From positions 1-30,699 of the forward strand of contig JAEZKK010000016.1 in the NCBI GenBank assembly GCA_023415495.1: DNA of 30,699 nucleotides, in the 5' to 3' direction. A model generated the notes under the pieces. That model saw only the letters and a list, made by a program, of their open reading frames with translations. It was not told the origin of the DNA and made no database searches. Positions 8,838 to 16,077 of this stretch are shown here, piece after piece (position 1 is the stretch's first letter; each line of letters opens with the position of its first letter). The DNA comes from Bacteroidota bacterium (GTDB lineage Bacteria > Bacteroidota > Bacteroidia > Bacteroidales > P3). The position numbers and the translations under genes are program-made.

Positions 8838-9012
8838 AAATCGTTACGAATTTATTTTTGCAGATAAAATAGATTGAAAGATTAAGATATAGGTTTAATG
8901 AATGTTTTTTGCTTTGGAATATGTGCAAGGAATTTTGCAATATAATAGTTGGTACTATTACGAAAGCAATGGTACAAAGACTTTGTATAAATGTATCAAT
9001 AAATGACAGCAT
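8836..9012 (-). CDS. possible small hydrophobic protein (58 residues)
   Basis: An open frame of 58 codons starting MLSFIDTFIQ, with a hydrophobic stretch at residues 8-25 that could span a membrane, then a more polar basic C-terminus. No family is recognised. Support is contextual: a promoter with TTG and TATCTTTG spaced by 20 nt lies 25 nt upstream of the ATG, giving the short leader usual in this phylum, and a strong hairpin begins exactly at the stop codon. Against it: in DNA this AT-rich, open frames of this size arise by chance, and the same transcript could simply be the leader of the type IX cargo gene or a non-coding RNA. Confidence 0.3.
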   Translation of the reverse strand: MLSFIDTFIQSLCTIAFVIVPTIILQNSLHIFQSKKHSLNLYLNLSIYFICKNKFVTI

Positions 9013-9036
9013 ATCAATACTGTTTTAATTATTTGG

Positions 9037-9044
9037 CAAAGATA
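9037..9044 (-). promoter_or_regulatory. leftward promoter, consensus -7 and -33
   Basis: Minus-strand TATCTTTG with TTG exactly 20 nt upstream, among the best matches in the window to the Bacteroidota promoter pattern. Its transcript would start near 9030 and run through the possible small ORF and the hairpin toward the type IX cargo gene at 8752. Confidence 0.65.
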
Positions 9045-9099
9045 GCATGTTTTTTTAATTAATGCAAGAGAAAACGTAAAAAAACTTATTTTTTATTTT

Positions 9100-9140
9100 T
9101 GGATTCCTTGCTTTGCAAGCGGTAATCCGATAAGTAACAC
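9100..9140. repeat. dispersed hairpin repeat, copy 2
   Basis: Second copy of the element at 1062-1104. Inner hairpin CTTGC-TTT-GCAAG; here outer arms GGATT (9101-9105) and AATCC (9124-9128) also pair, so the whole 28-nt segment can fold. The tail CCGATAAGTAA and the following CAC are shared by both copies. Confidence 0.7.
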
Positions 9141-9210
9141 GATAAAACAAACTGTTAATATTAAGAAACGTTTTTTGGTTTCAATGGCTTAAACCTTTGT
9201 CTTGCTTCCG

Positions 9211-9265
9211 TAGAATCAAATTACAGCAAAATAGAATTTGATTCTATTTTCATGGAATCAAATTC
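9211..9265. repeat. 21-bp-period repeat array (array B)
   Basis: Three near-palindromic cores spaced exactly 21 bp: GAATCAAATTA at 9213, GAATTTGATTC at 9234 and GAATCAAATTC at 9255. The middle copy is in the opposite orientation. The core GAATTTGATTC recurs in array C at about 21477-21487. Confidence 0.8.
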
Positions 9266-9630
9266 TATTCTTATAAAACAGCTATTTACTTGAATTTTTG
9301 TTTGATAAAAATAAAAATTTCCTTGAGAAAAATTAAAAAAGAGTTGATTTATTTCAAAAACATCTAAATCCCTGCTTGTTTCCCCTTAAAACAAGGAGAA
9401 TATTATGAGTAATTAACGTTTCCTTTCGAAATAACGTAGGAGTCATTACAACTCTCTTCAAATATTAAAACTACAAGACCTTATGGAGTTGGGAATAATT
9501 AACATCAAAACTTACGAAATGTTATAAAAAACCGCTATTTATCCTGTTTTTGTTAATTTTCTTCTAAACTACAAATTAAAAGGGCGAATAGAAAGAAAAA
9601 AAGGCAATCTCTATTTTTGAATAAATATCG

Positions 9631-9638
9631 TATCTTTG
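9631..9638 (+). promoter_or_regulatory. -7 element of the thiL operon
   Basis: TATCTTTG followed by GCACTC, 32 nt before the thiL start codon. No TTG at the ideal -33 distance was seen. Confidence 0.7.
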
Positions 9639-9669
9639 CACTCTAAGACTAAAACAATAAACACACGAG

Positions 9670-10701
9670 ATGAGCGAAAGAACAGAATTAGATGAATTAG
9701 GAGAATTTGGTTTAATTGACAGATTAAACCCTAAGAGAGAAATTAGAAATCAATCTACTATATTAGGTATTGGAGATGATGCAGCCGCATTAGAATATAA
9801 GGACAAATTAGTTTTAGTTTCTACAGATGCTCTTGTTGAGGGTATTCATTTCGATATGGTTTATACTCCTTTAAAACATTTGGGCTATAAGGCATGTGTG
9901 ATAAATTTCTCTGACATCTATGCAATGAACGGAAGACCTAAGCAAATTACTGTTACAATCTCTGTTTCCAATAGATTTTCTCTTCAAGCCTTAGAGGAGC
10001 TTTATTCAGGGATTCACCTTGCTTGCGAAAAATATAATGTTGACTTAGTAGGAGGAGATACTACTTCTTCAAATTCTGGCTTATTTATTTCCATTACAGT
10101 TATTGGAGAGGTTGAAAAGGAAAAGATGGTTACCAGAAGCGGAGCAAAAGTAAATGATTTAATCTGTGTTACTGGTGATTTAGGCGGAGCTTATGCTGGC
10201 TTATTAGTCTTGCAAAGAGAGAAAGCTGGCTTTTTAGCTAATCCTAATATTCAACCTGACTTTTCAGCTTATGAATATATATTGGAAAGACAACTAAAAC
10301 CCGAAGCCCAAAGAGAAACTATAGAATGGTTTGAAGAAAATGGGATAATGCCTACTTCAATGATTGATATTTCGGACGGACTTGCGAGTGAAACTCTTCA
10401 TATTTGTAATAATTCTCAAGTAGGATGTGAGCTTTATATAGATAAATTCCCTATTGATTTTGAATCTGCCAGGACTCTTGAGGAATTTAATATTATGCCT
10501 GATGTTGGAGCTTTGAATGGTGGAGAGGATTATGAATTATTATTTACTATAGACCAAAAGGATTACGAAAAATGCAAGAGTAATCAGAATATTAGCATCA
10601 TAGGTCATATTACAGATATTTCTCTTGGAAGAAATCTTGTAACACCTCAAGATACTACCATTGAACTAAGAGCAAGGGGCTGGAATCATTTTAAAAACTA
10701 A
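9670..10701 (+). CDS. thiL: thiamine-monophosphate kinase
   Basis: 343 residues, the usual ThiL length. It phosphorylates thiamine monophosphate to thiamine diphosphate, the last step of cofactor synthesis. Family motifs are GIGDDAA near residue 35 (metal and nucleotide binding), STDALVEGIHF near 57-67, 'VNFSDI'-like INFSDIYAMN near 84, VGGDTT near 126, TGDLGGA near 172-178 and the C-terminal DISDGLASE and NGGEDYELL motifs of the AIR synthase-like fold. All expected acidic residues are present. It is the first gene of a three-gene plus-strand operon; the HAD gene begins 15 nt after its stop. Confidence 0.96.
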   Translation: MSERTELDELGEFGLIDRLNPKREIRNQSTILGIGDDAAALEYKDKLVLVSTDALVEGIHFDMVYTPLKHLGYKACVINFSDIYAMNGRPKQITVTISVSNRFSLQALEELYSGIHLACEKYNVDLVGGDTTSSNSGLFISITVIGEVEKEKMVTRSGAKVNDLICVTGDLGGAYAGLLVLQREKAGFLANPNIQPDFSAYEYILERQLKPEAQRETIEWFEENGIMPTSMIDISDGLASETLHICNNSQVGCELYIDKFPIDFESARTLEEFNIMPDVGALNGGEDYELLFTIDQKDYEKCKSNQNISIIGHITDISLGRNLVTPQDTTIELRARGWNHFKN

Positions 10702-10716
10702 TTTAGCAGTATAATA

Positions 10717-11337
10717 ATGTATAAGAATATAATTTTAGACCTTGGAGGAGTAATCCTCAATGTAGATTATAACAGACTTGTAGAGACCTTTGCTTCTTAT
10801 GGAGTAAAGGATTTTGATAAAATTTACACACAAAAGAATCAAGTAGATATTATAGATAGGTTTGAAGAGGGGAAATGTAGTATTGAAGAATTTAGAGATG
10901 GAATTAGAGAGTTAGTTAAGATGGACTTAAGCGATAGTCAAATAGATAATGCATGGTATTCGATGATACTTGACCTTCCAAAGGAAAGAATTCAATTGCT
11001 AGGAATCTTAAAGCTTAAATACAAACTTTTTCTTTATAGCAATACTAATGAATTACATGTAAACTATTTGAGAGAAACCCTTACAAAAGAATTTGGATTT
11101 GATATTTTCCAGACTCTTTTCAGTAAGGCTTATTTATCAAATGAGATTAAAAGGAGAAAACCACATAGTGAAAGTTTCTCATGGGTATGTAATGATGCGG
11201 GAATACTTCCAGAAGAGACTCTATTTATTGAAGATACTCTTCATCATGTAGAAGGAGCAAAGAAGATGGGTTTAAATACTTATTGGCTTACTAATGGAGA
11301 GACATTAATTGATTTATACGATAAAAAGATTATATAA
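10717..11337 (+). CDS. HAD-superfamily phosphatase (YihX-like)
   Basis: 206 residues. HAD motif I is 'LDLGGVI' with Asp8 the likely nucleophile; the second position is Gly, not Asp, as in YihX-type sugar phosphatases with DLGNV. Motif II is the Ser in LYSNTNE, motif III a Lys in 'RRKPHSESF' and motif IV FIEDTLHH. The helical cap between motifs I and II fits subclass IA. These enzymes dephosphorylate small phosphorylated metabolites; the substrate is not known. Its stop codon overlaps the next start as TAATG, suggesting translational coupling with the DivIC-like gene. Confidence 0.85.
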   Translation: MYKNIILDLGGVILNVDYNRLVETFASYGVKDFDKIYTQKNQVDIIDRFEEGKCSIEEFRDGIRELVKMDLSDSQIDNAWYSMILDLPKERIQLLGILKLKYKLFLYSNTNELHVNYLRETLTKEFGFDIFQTLFSKAYLSNEIKRRKPHSESFSWVCNDAGILPEETLFIEDTLHHVEGAKKMGLNTYWLTNGETLIDLYDKKII

Positions 11338-11666
11338 TGAAGTTCCGCCTACCTATTGATAGAAACAAAAAGATTATTCGATTTTTAATTAATCGATATT
11401 TCCTGATATTTGTAGGCTTTATACTCTTATTATTACTTAGTGAAAATAGTATTATCTTTTCTTATAAGGTACATTCACAATACAAGGCTATGAAAAATCG
11501 TAAAGAATTTTTTGAACGAGAAATTAAAAACGATAGCATTAACACCCATAGGCTAAAGACCGATATTAAAGCGATTGAGAAGTATGGAAGGGAGAAATAT
11601 ATAATGAAAAAGGATAATGAAGATATTTTCATTATCCGTAAATCTAAAAAGGAAGAAAAAGATTAA
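11337..11666 (+). CDS. septum formation initiator, FtsB/DivIC-like
   Basis: 109 residues. One membrane segment at about 20-37 after a short basic cytoplasmic N-terminus, then a heptad-like coiled coil at roughly 44-80, then the typical closing motif 'EKYGREKYIMKKDNEDIFII'. This is the FtsB/DivIC architecture: a bitopic protein that joins FtsL and FtsQ/DivIB in the divisome. It overlaps the HAD gene by one base. It is convergent with lpxA, only 12 nt away, with a small AAAGC...GCTTT hairpin (11665-11680) between them. Confidence 0.88.
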   Translation: MKFRLPIDRNKKIIRFLINRYFLIFVGFILLLLLSENSIIFSYKVHSQYKAMKNRKEFFEREIKNDSINTHRLKTDIKAIEKYGREKYIMKKDNEDIFIIRKSKKEEKD

Positions 11667-11680
11667 AGCTTAATTGCTTT
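11665..11680. terminator. possible small bidirectional terminator
   Basis: AAAGC-TTAATT-GCTTT, a 5-bp stem between the convergent ends of the DivIC-like gene and lpxA. The stem is short and the T-runs are interrupted, so this is weak. Confidence 0.3.
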
Positions 11681-12467
11681 ATTCATCTTTTAAATCAACA
11701 TATCCTTTAATTAATCCTCTATCTGACTTCTCAATAAAACCAATTATCTCTTCCAAACAAGGTGTATTTTCTAATGTCTTTAGCTTTTCTAATGCTTGAG
11801 AATAATTTAATCCTGATTGGAAAACTATCCTATAATAATCTTTAATTAAATTAATGGTTTCCTGAGAGAATCCTCTTCTGCTTAATCCTAATGAGTTAAC
11901 GCCTGAATATCTTAGAGGGAATTTTGCTCCTTTAATAAAAGGTGGGACATCCTTATCTACCAATGAACCTCCCATAAGAATAGTATGAGAGCCTATTTTA
12001 GAAAACTGATGAATAGCACTTAGACCTCCAATTATTGCAAAGTCTCCAACTTCTATATGTCCTGCTAAGGTTGCATTATTTGCTAAAATACAAGAATCTC
12101 CAATAATACAATCATGAGCAATATGAGAATAAGCCATAATTAGGTTATTATTACCTATCTTAGTCTTTCCTGAGGCTTTAGTACCTCTATTAATTGTAAC
12201 TGATTCTCTAATTATGTTATTATCCCCTATCTCTGTAATTGTCTCTTCTCCAGAAAACTTTAAATCCTGAGGAATAGCACTAATAGAAGCATTAGGAAAT
12301 ATCTTATTATTCTTTCCAATTCTCGCTCCAGGGAAAATAGTTACATGAGGTCCTATCCAAGAGCCATCACCTATTTCCACATCCTCGTAAATAACCACAA
12401 ATGGTTCTATAATCACATCTTTACCAATTTTGGCATTTGGATGTATATATGCTAAGGGTTGATTCAT
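11679..12467 (-). CDS. lpxA: UDP-N-acetylglucosamine acyltransferase
   Basis: 262 residues, matching E. coli LpxA in length. It transfers the 3-hydroxyacyl chain from acyl carrier protein to UDP-GlcNAc in the first lipid A step. The N-terminal two thirds are left-handed beta-helix hexapeptide repeats (such as IGKDVI, IGDGSW, IGNNNL). The catalytic His lies in 'YSHIAHDCIIG' near residue 120, and the C-terminal helical domain begins after 'GAKFPLRYSGVN'. It starts 8 nt after the lpxC/fabZ stop, so both are on one transcript. Confidence 0.96.
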   Translation of the reverse strand: MNQPLAYIHPNAKIGKDVIIEPFVVIYEDVEIGDGSWIGPHVTIFPGARIGKNNKIFPNASISAIPQDLKFSGEETITEIGDNNIIRESVTINRGTKASGKTKIGNNNLIMAYSHIAHDCIIGDSCILANNATLAGHIEVGDFAIIGGLSAIHQFSKIGSHTILMGGSLVDKDVPPFIKGAKFPLRYSGVNSLGLSRRGFSQETINLIKDYYRIVFQSGLNYSQALEKLKTLENTPCLEEIIGFIEKSDRGLIKGYVDLKDE

Positions 12468-12475
12468 TTATATTA

Positions 12476-13864
12476 TTATTTAGTTTTTGCAACTTGTGCC
12501 ATTAACTCTGCTTCCATTACCATTTTATTACCAACATAAGCCTCTCCCTTCATCTTTACAATTCCTCTACGCACTGGCTCTGTTAAAAACAGTTTGAACA
12601 ATAGAGTATCTCCTGGTACAACTTTAGAACGGAACTTAACTCCGTCAATCTTCATAAAATAGGTTGAATAGTTTTCTGGATCTGGCAAATCCTTTAATAC
12701 AAGTATTCCTCCTGCTTGTCCCATAGCCTCTACTATTAGCACGCCTGGCATAATTGGTTCATCAGGGAAATGTCCGTTAAAGAAATCTTCATTACCTGTA
12801 ACATTCTTTAAACCTATTACATAATCACTTCCAACTTCAATTATTTTATCAACCAAAAGCATTGGGAAACGATGAGGAAGTAATTTCTTGATGTCATTAA
12901 TATTTAATACTGGCTCCTGATTAGGATCATAGATTGGAGCTCCTTTTAACTCTTCCATAATTCTTTGTTTTATTAGTTTTGAAAATTCTGAATTGGCGTA
13001 ATGCCCTGGTCTTTTAATAATAAAATGACCTTTTATAGGTCTTCCAACCAAACTTATATCTCCAATAAAATCTAATAATTTATGTCTGGCTGGTTCGTTT
13101 TCGAATCTTTTTTCAATATTATTTACTATACCCTTCTCTGTCTTTATAAGACTTGCATCCTTATTGAATGCTTTAGCAAGATTTTCTTTCTGCCCATCAC
13201 TTAATTCATTCTCAACAAAAATCAAAGCATTATCAATATCTCCACCTTTAATTAGATTATGTTTTAACAATACTTCTATCTCGTGTAAAAATACAAAGGT
13301 ACGACAAGGAGCAATCTCTTTATCAAAATCCTTTAGTGAATCTATCTTATGTGTTTGTACTCCTAATACTGTTGAATTAAAATCAATGCAAATCTCAATT
13401 TTAAATCCATTATATGGTAGAGCTCTTAACTCTATTCCTTTTTCAGGTATTGAATACTCAATAGGGGTCTTTATATAATAGAAATTCTTAGTACTTTGAA
13501 GTTCTTCAACGCCAATTGATTTAATTTCCTCCACCCAAATTCTTGAACTACCATCTAATATTGGTACCTCAGGAGCATCTAATTCTATTTTGGCATTATC
13601 AATTCCAAAATAAGAAAGAGCTGCCATTAAATGTTCAATAGTACTAATCTTCACAGAATCCTTTTCAATTGTAGTTCCTCTTGAAGTATCTGTTATATAA
13701 TCAACAAGTGCTGGAATTGTTGGACGTGAATCGATATCTATTCTAATAAACTCGATACCAGTATTAGGAAGTGAAGGTAATATTCTTACATTTACCTCTT
13801 TTCCTGTATGCAATCCCTTGCCACTTACTTTTAATTCTCTTTTAATTGTTTTTTGTTTCTCCAT
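12476..13864 (-). CDS. lpxC: bifunctional LpxC deacetylase / FabZ dehydratase
   Basis: 462 residues from the chosen start; a longer frame begins at 13939, but the TAACTTTG promoter lies between and the protein homology starts at the inner Met. The N-terminal ~310 residues are LpxC, the zinc UDP-3-O-acyl-GlcNAc deacetylase: 'STIEHLMAAL' with a zinc His, and HKLLDFIGD with the other ligands. The C-terminal ~150 residues are FabZ: 'LLPHRFPMLLVD', then GHFPDEPIMPGVLIVEAMGQ with the catalytic His and Glu. This fusion is characteristic of Bacteroidota (gene also called lpxC/fabZ). FabZ supplies fatty acid elongation while LpxC commits to lipid A, so the fusion ties the two pathways together. lpxD is not next to it. 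Confidence 0.97.
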   Translation of the reverse strand: MEKQKTIKRELKVSGKGLHTGKEVNVRILPSLPNTGIEFIRIDIDSRPTIPALVDYITDTSRGTTIEKDSVKISTIEHLMAALSYFGIDNAKIELDAPEVPILDGSSRIWVEEIKSIGVEELQSTKNFYYIKTPIEYSIPEKGIELRALPYNGFKIEICIDFNSTVLGVQTHKIDSLKDFDKEIAPCRTFVFLHEIEVLLKHNLIKGGDIDNALIFVENELSDGQKENLAKAFNKDASLIKTEKGIVNNIEKRFENEPARHKLLDFIGDISLVGRPIKGHFIIKRPGHYANSEFSKLIKQRIMEELKGAPIYDPNQEPVLNINDIKKLLPHRFPMLLVDKIIEVGSDYVIGLKNVTGNEDFFNGHFPDEPIMPGVLIVEAMGQAGGILVLKDLPDPENYSTYFMKIDGVKFRSKVVPGDTLLFKLFLTEPVRRGIVKMKGEAYVGNKMVMEAELMAQVAKTK

Positions 13865-13878
13865 AATAAAATAGTCTG

Positions 13879-13886
13879 CAAAGTTA
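13879..13886 (-). promoter_or_regulatory. -7 element of lpxC/fabZ-lpxA
   Basis: Minus-strand TAACTTTG followed by GCAG, 15 nt before the start codon at 13864. It argues for the shorter LpxC start. No clear TTG -33 element. Confidence 0.6.
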
Positions 13887-14032
13887 GGTAAAAAGATTCT
13901 AAGTATAAAATATATAATTATATATCTGAATTTATGCACATTAAAAATGGGTTTTGATTATAATTAAATAGAATCTAAAGAGATATTTATATAATTTGAA
14001 GACAAATGTTTTGAATCAAAAGAAAGTTTTAG

Positions 14033-14040
14033 TATTTTTG
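14033..14040 (+). promoter_or_regulatory. promoter of the 154-residue secreted protein
   Basis: TATTTTTG with TTG 19 nt upstream (14011-14013), a good match to the phylum's -33/-7 pattern, 25 nt before the start codon. Confidence 0.7.
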
Positions 14041-14065
14041 CAATCTAAACCTAATCATTTAGATA

Positions 14066-14530
14066 ATGAAGAAGATTTGTATTTTTATTTTTTCTATAAT
14101 GTATATAAGCTATGGCTTTAGTCAAATTGAAAAGCTTGAAAAAAGTAATATATATATTGATAAAGATTTAGTAGTAGTGGGAGTAACAGCTAAAACTACT
14201 GATGAAGAACTATTAGAAATCAGAACAAAGCTATTAAAATTCACTTCAATTAGATTTACAAATTTTGATGTAATAAGAGAACCAAAGGGATGGAAGTTTA
14301 AAAAATTCTGGTTTAGGAAAGAGTACGGAGATATTAAATTTATATCTATGGAAGTTGATTCAAGAGATGGATTTTACGGTAAAATATCTCATAGTTTTGA
14401 AAAAGGCGATAAATCCATACAAGGTTTTTACCGCGACTATCAAAAAAACACATATAATAAATCTTTTTTTATTGGTAATCTAAGCTTGGAAACACAAAGG
14501 ATTAAGTCTCTTAACCAAAGTCAAGAATAA
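14066..14530 (+). CDS. small secreted protein of unknown function
   Basis: 154 residues. The first 20 residues form a signal peptide ending GFSQ, the same ending seen in the TolC-like protein and in the HU-barrel fusion of this window, so it is exported. The mature part is rich in Lys, Phe and Asp. The stretch 'TAKTTDEELLEIRTKLLKF' resembles the short alpha/beta segments found at the C-terminus of some Bacteroidota BlaR1/M56-type sensor proteins, but this is only a visual similarity. It has its own promoter, and rpmG has a separate -7 element, so the gene is likely monocistronic. Confidence 0.6.
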   Translation: MKKICIFIFSIMYISYGFSQIEKLEKSNIYIDKDLVVVGVTAKTTDEELLEIRTKLLKFTSIRFTNFDVIREPKGWKFKKFWFRKEYGDIKFISMEVDSRDGFYGKISHSFEKGDKSIQGFYRDYQKNTYNKSFFIGNLSLETQRIKSLNQSQE

Positions 14531-14591
14531 TAAAAGAAAGCAAAAAAGTAATTTTTAGGACAAAAAATTAGGTGGAAATAAAATTAATTCA

Positions 14592-14599
14592 TAATTTTG
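14592..14599 (+). promoter_or_regulatory. -7 element of rpmG-DUF4295
   Basis: TAATTTTG followed by GCACTCCC, 21 nt before the rpmG start at 14621. No TTG at -33. Confidence 0.6.
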
Positions 14600-14620
14600 C
14601 ACTCCCAAAACAGAATAGAA

Positions 14621-14809
14621 ATGGCAAAGAAATCAAAAGACGCAAGAGTTCAAGTTATTTTGGAATGTACAGAACATAAAGCAACAGGTATGTCTGGTAC
14701 TTCTCGTTATATAACTACAAAATCAAAAAAAAATACACCTGAACGTATTGAGTTAAAAAAATATAACCCTATACTTAAGCGTGTAACAGTTCATAAAGAA
14801 ATTAAATAA
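14621..14809 (+). CDS. rpmG: 50S ribosomal protein L33
   Basis: 62 residues starting MAKKSKDARVQVILECTEH. An in-frame ATG 24 nt upstream (14597) overlaps the promoter, so 14621 is chosen. The chain has the L33 features: a 'TSRYITTKSKKNTPERIELKKYNP' core (here quoted only in part: TSRYITTKSKKNT) and a basic end 'VTVHKEIK'. The zinc cysteines of the C+ type are missing, so this is a zinc-independent L33. In many Bacteroidota rpmB (L28) precedes rpmG; no rpmB frame is present here. The stop codon TAA is part of the Shine-Dalgarno sequence of the next gene. Confidence 0.93.
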   Translation: MAKKSKDARVQVILECTEHKATGMSGTSRYITTKSKKNTPERIELKKYNPILKRVTVHKEIK

Positions 14810-14814
14810 GGAGG
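14808..14814 (+). promoter_or_regulatory. unusually strong Shine-Dalgarno sequence
   Basis: AAGGAGG, a 7-base match to the 16S rRNA tail, 8 nt before the ATG at 14823 and overlapping the rpmG stop codon. Most other starts in this window have no such sequence, as is normal for Bacteroidota, so this stands out. Confidence 0.8.
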
Positions 14815-14822
14815 ATAAATAA

Positions 14823-14978
14823 ATGGCAAAGAAAGTAGTAGCAACACTGAAAACAACTTCAGGTAAAAATTACGCTAAGGTAATACGTATGGCACGTTCT
14901 CCTAAAACTGGAGCTTACACCTTTAGTGAAGAAATTATAGCATCAGATTCAGTGAAAGATTATTTATCAAAAAAATAA
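14823..14978 (+). CDS. DUF4295 family small basic protein
   Basis: 51 residues, MAKKVVATLKTTSGKNYAK at the N-terminus, then 'RMARSPKTGAYTFSEEII' and a 'YLSKK' end. This is the short DUF4295 protein that in Bacteroidota regularly follows L28 and L33 and precedes ftsY; it is basic and probably ribosome- or translation-associated, though its function is not established. It is read 13 nt after rpmG and has a strong Shine-Dalgarno sequence. A strong terminator follows at 15005-15040, so rpmG and this gene form a two-gene unit. Confidence 0.88.
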   Translation: MAKKVVATLKTTSGKNYAKVIRMARSPKTGAYTFSEEIIASDSVKDYLSKK

Positions 14979-15004
14979 TTTTTAAATTCATAATTGATAG
15001 TTTT

Positions 15005-15040
15005 AAAGTTGTTCTTTTTCATTGAAGAACAACTTTTTTT
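15005..15040 (+). terminator. intrinsic terminator after DUF4295
   Basis: AAAGTTGTTCTT (15005-15016) pairs perfectly with AAGAACAACTTT (15025-15036) around an 8-nt loop, followed by a run of T. Textbook rho-independent form. Confidence 0.9.
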
Positions 15041-15072
15041 ATTATTTTATCCTCTAATATGAATTTTATTTG

Positions 15073-15080
15073 TATTTTAG
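15073..15080 (+). promoter_or_regulatory. possible -7 element of ftsY
   Basis: TATTTTAG, one base off TAnnTTTG, followed by CAGAC, 32 nt before the ftsY start. Needed because a strong terminator separates ftsY from the ribosomal genes. Confidence 0.45.
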
Positions 15081-15111
15081 CAGACTATTATTAAACCAAA
15101 TTTAAAAGATT

Positions 15112-16062
15112 ATGGGTTTCTTTTCTTTTTTTACAAAAGACAAAAAGGAGAATTTGGAGAAGGGTTTGGAAAAAACCAAAACAAATGTTTTCTCTCGCAT
15201 CTCTAAGGCAATCATCGGAAAATCAAAGGTAGATGAAGAGGTTTTAAATGATTTAGAACAGATTCTTGTGGAATCGGATGTTGGAGTAGAAACTACTCTA
15301 AGGATAATAGACAGACTTGAGAAAAGAATTGCTAAGGACAAATACCTTGGAACAAGTGAACTTAATACAATCTTAAAGCAAGAGATAGAAGAATTATTGA
15401 TGGAAAACGAAGTGATTGATAGAGATAACTTCGACTTTCCAAAGCAAGACTATCCTTACGTGATTATGGTTGTTGGTGTAAATGGTGTTGGGAAAACCAC
15501 AACCATAGGAAAACTTGCACACCAATTTAAATCTGCAGGAAAAACCGTTGTATTAGGAGCAGCTGACACCTTTCGTGCTGCAGCCGTTGACCAATTAAAG
15601 ATTTGGGCAGAAAGAGTTGGAGTAGAAATTATATCTCAAGGGATGAATGCTGACCCAGCCTCTGTTGCTTACGATACATTAAAATCTGCTATTGCTAAAA
15701 AAGCAGATATAGTAATAATAGATACAGCTGGAAGACTTCATAATAAAATAGGTTTAATGAATGAACTTTCTAAAATTAGAAATGTTATGAAAAAGCTCCT
15801 ACCTAATTCTCCTGATGAAGTATTATTAGTACTCGATGCTTCAACTGGACAAAACGCAATTGAACAAGCAAGACAATTCACTGCAGCCACTGATGTTAAC
15901 GCTATTGCATTAACCAAATTAGATGGCACTGCAAAAGGAGGTGTTGTTATTGGAATTTCAGATCAATTTAAGATACCAGTAAGATATATTGGGCTTGGAG
16001 AAAAAATGGAAGACCTGCAAATATTTAATAGAAGAGCATTTATTGATAGTTTATTTGAATAA
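15112..16062 (+). CDS. ftsY: signal recognition particle receptor FtsY
   Basis: 316 residues. It is the SRP receptor GTPase that docks ribosome-SRP complexes at the inner membrane. The N domain spans residues about 25-105, with only a short basic lead in place of the long acidic A domain of E. coli, common outside Proteobacteria. G domain: G1 GVNGVGKTT at 122-130, DTFRAAA at 152-158, DTAGR at 204-208, TKLDGTAKGG at 268-277, and the closing 'GLGEKMEDLQIF' that contacts the SRP partner. All catalytic motifs are intact. The next gene starts 15 nt downstream, so it probably leads the transcript to rimO and beyond. Confidence 0.97.
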   Translation: MGFFSFFTKDKKENLEKGLEKTKTNVFSRISKAIIGKSKVDEEVLNDLEQILVESDVGVETTLRIIDRLEKRIAKDKYLGTSELNTILKQEIEELLMENEVIDRDNFDFPKQDYPYVIMVVGVNGVGKTTTIGKLAHQFKSAGKTVVLGAADTFRAAAVDQLKIWAERVGVEIISQGMNADPASVAYDTLKSAIAKKADIVIIDTAGRLHNKIGLMNELSKIRNVMKKLLPNSPDEVLLVLDASTGQNAIEQARQFTAATDVNAIALTKLDGTAKGGVVIGISDQFKIPVRYIGLGEKMEDLQIFNRRAFIDSLFE

Positions 16063-16077
16063 GATATTATTTTAGAT

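Larger units (their letters stand above)
8753..9669. other. 917-nt intergenic region between divergent genes
   Basis: Holds, from left to right: an inverted repeat (8797-8837), a possible small ORF on the minus strand (8836-9012) with a good promoter (9037-9044), a dispersed hairpin repeat (9100-9140), a 21-bp-period array (9211-9265), and the thiL promoter (9631-9638). Between 9370 and 9480 there are several short hairpins, for example CTTGTTT...AAACAAG at about 9375-9395 and GAGT...ACTC near 9430-9453. They could belong to an unrecognised RNA, but no known family was identified. Confidence 0.6.

Noticed and set aside
8853..8860. Plus-strand TATTTTTG as a promoter for a small plus-strand gene.
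   Set aside because: No TTG at a suitable distance and only a 15-codon frame follows.
9100..9140. tRNA-like or rRNA-fragment sequence.
   Set aside because: It has a small hairpin but no T-loop, anticodon arm or acceptor stem, and matches only another intergenic copy in the window.
13865..13939. A 25-residue N-terminal extension of LpxC/FabZ.
   Set aside because: The promoter TAACTTTG lies inside it and the LpxC homology begins at the inner Met.
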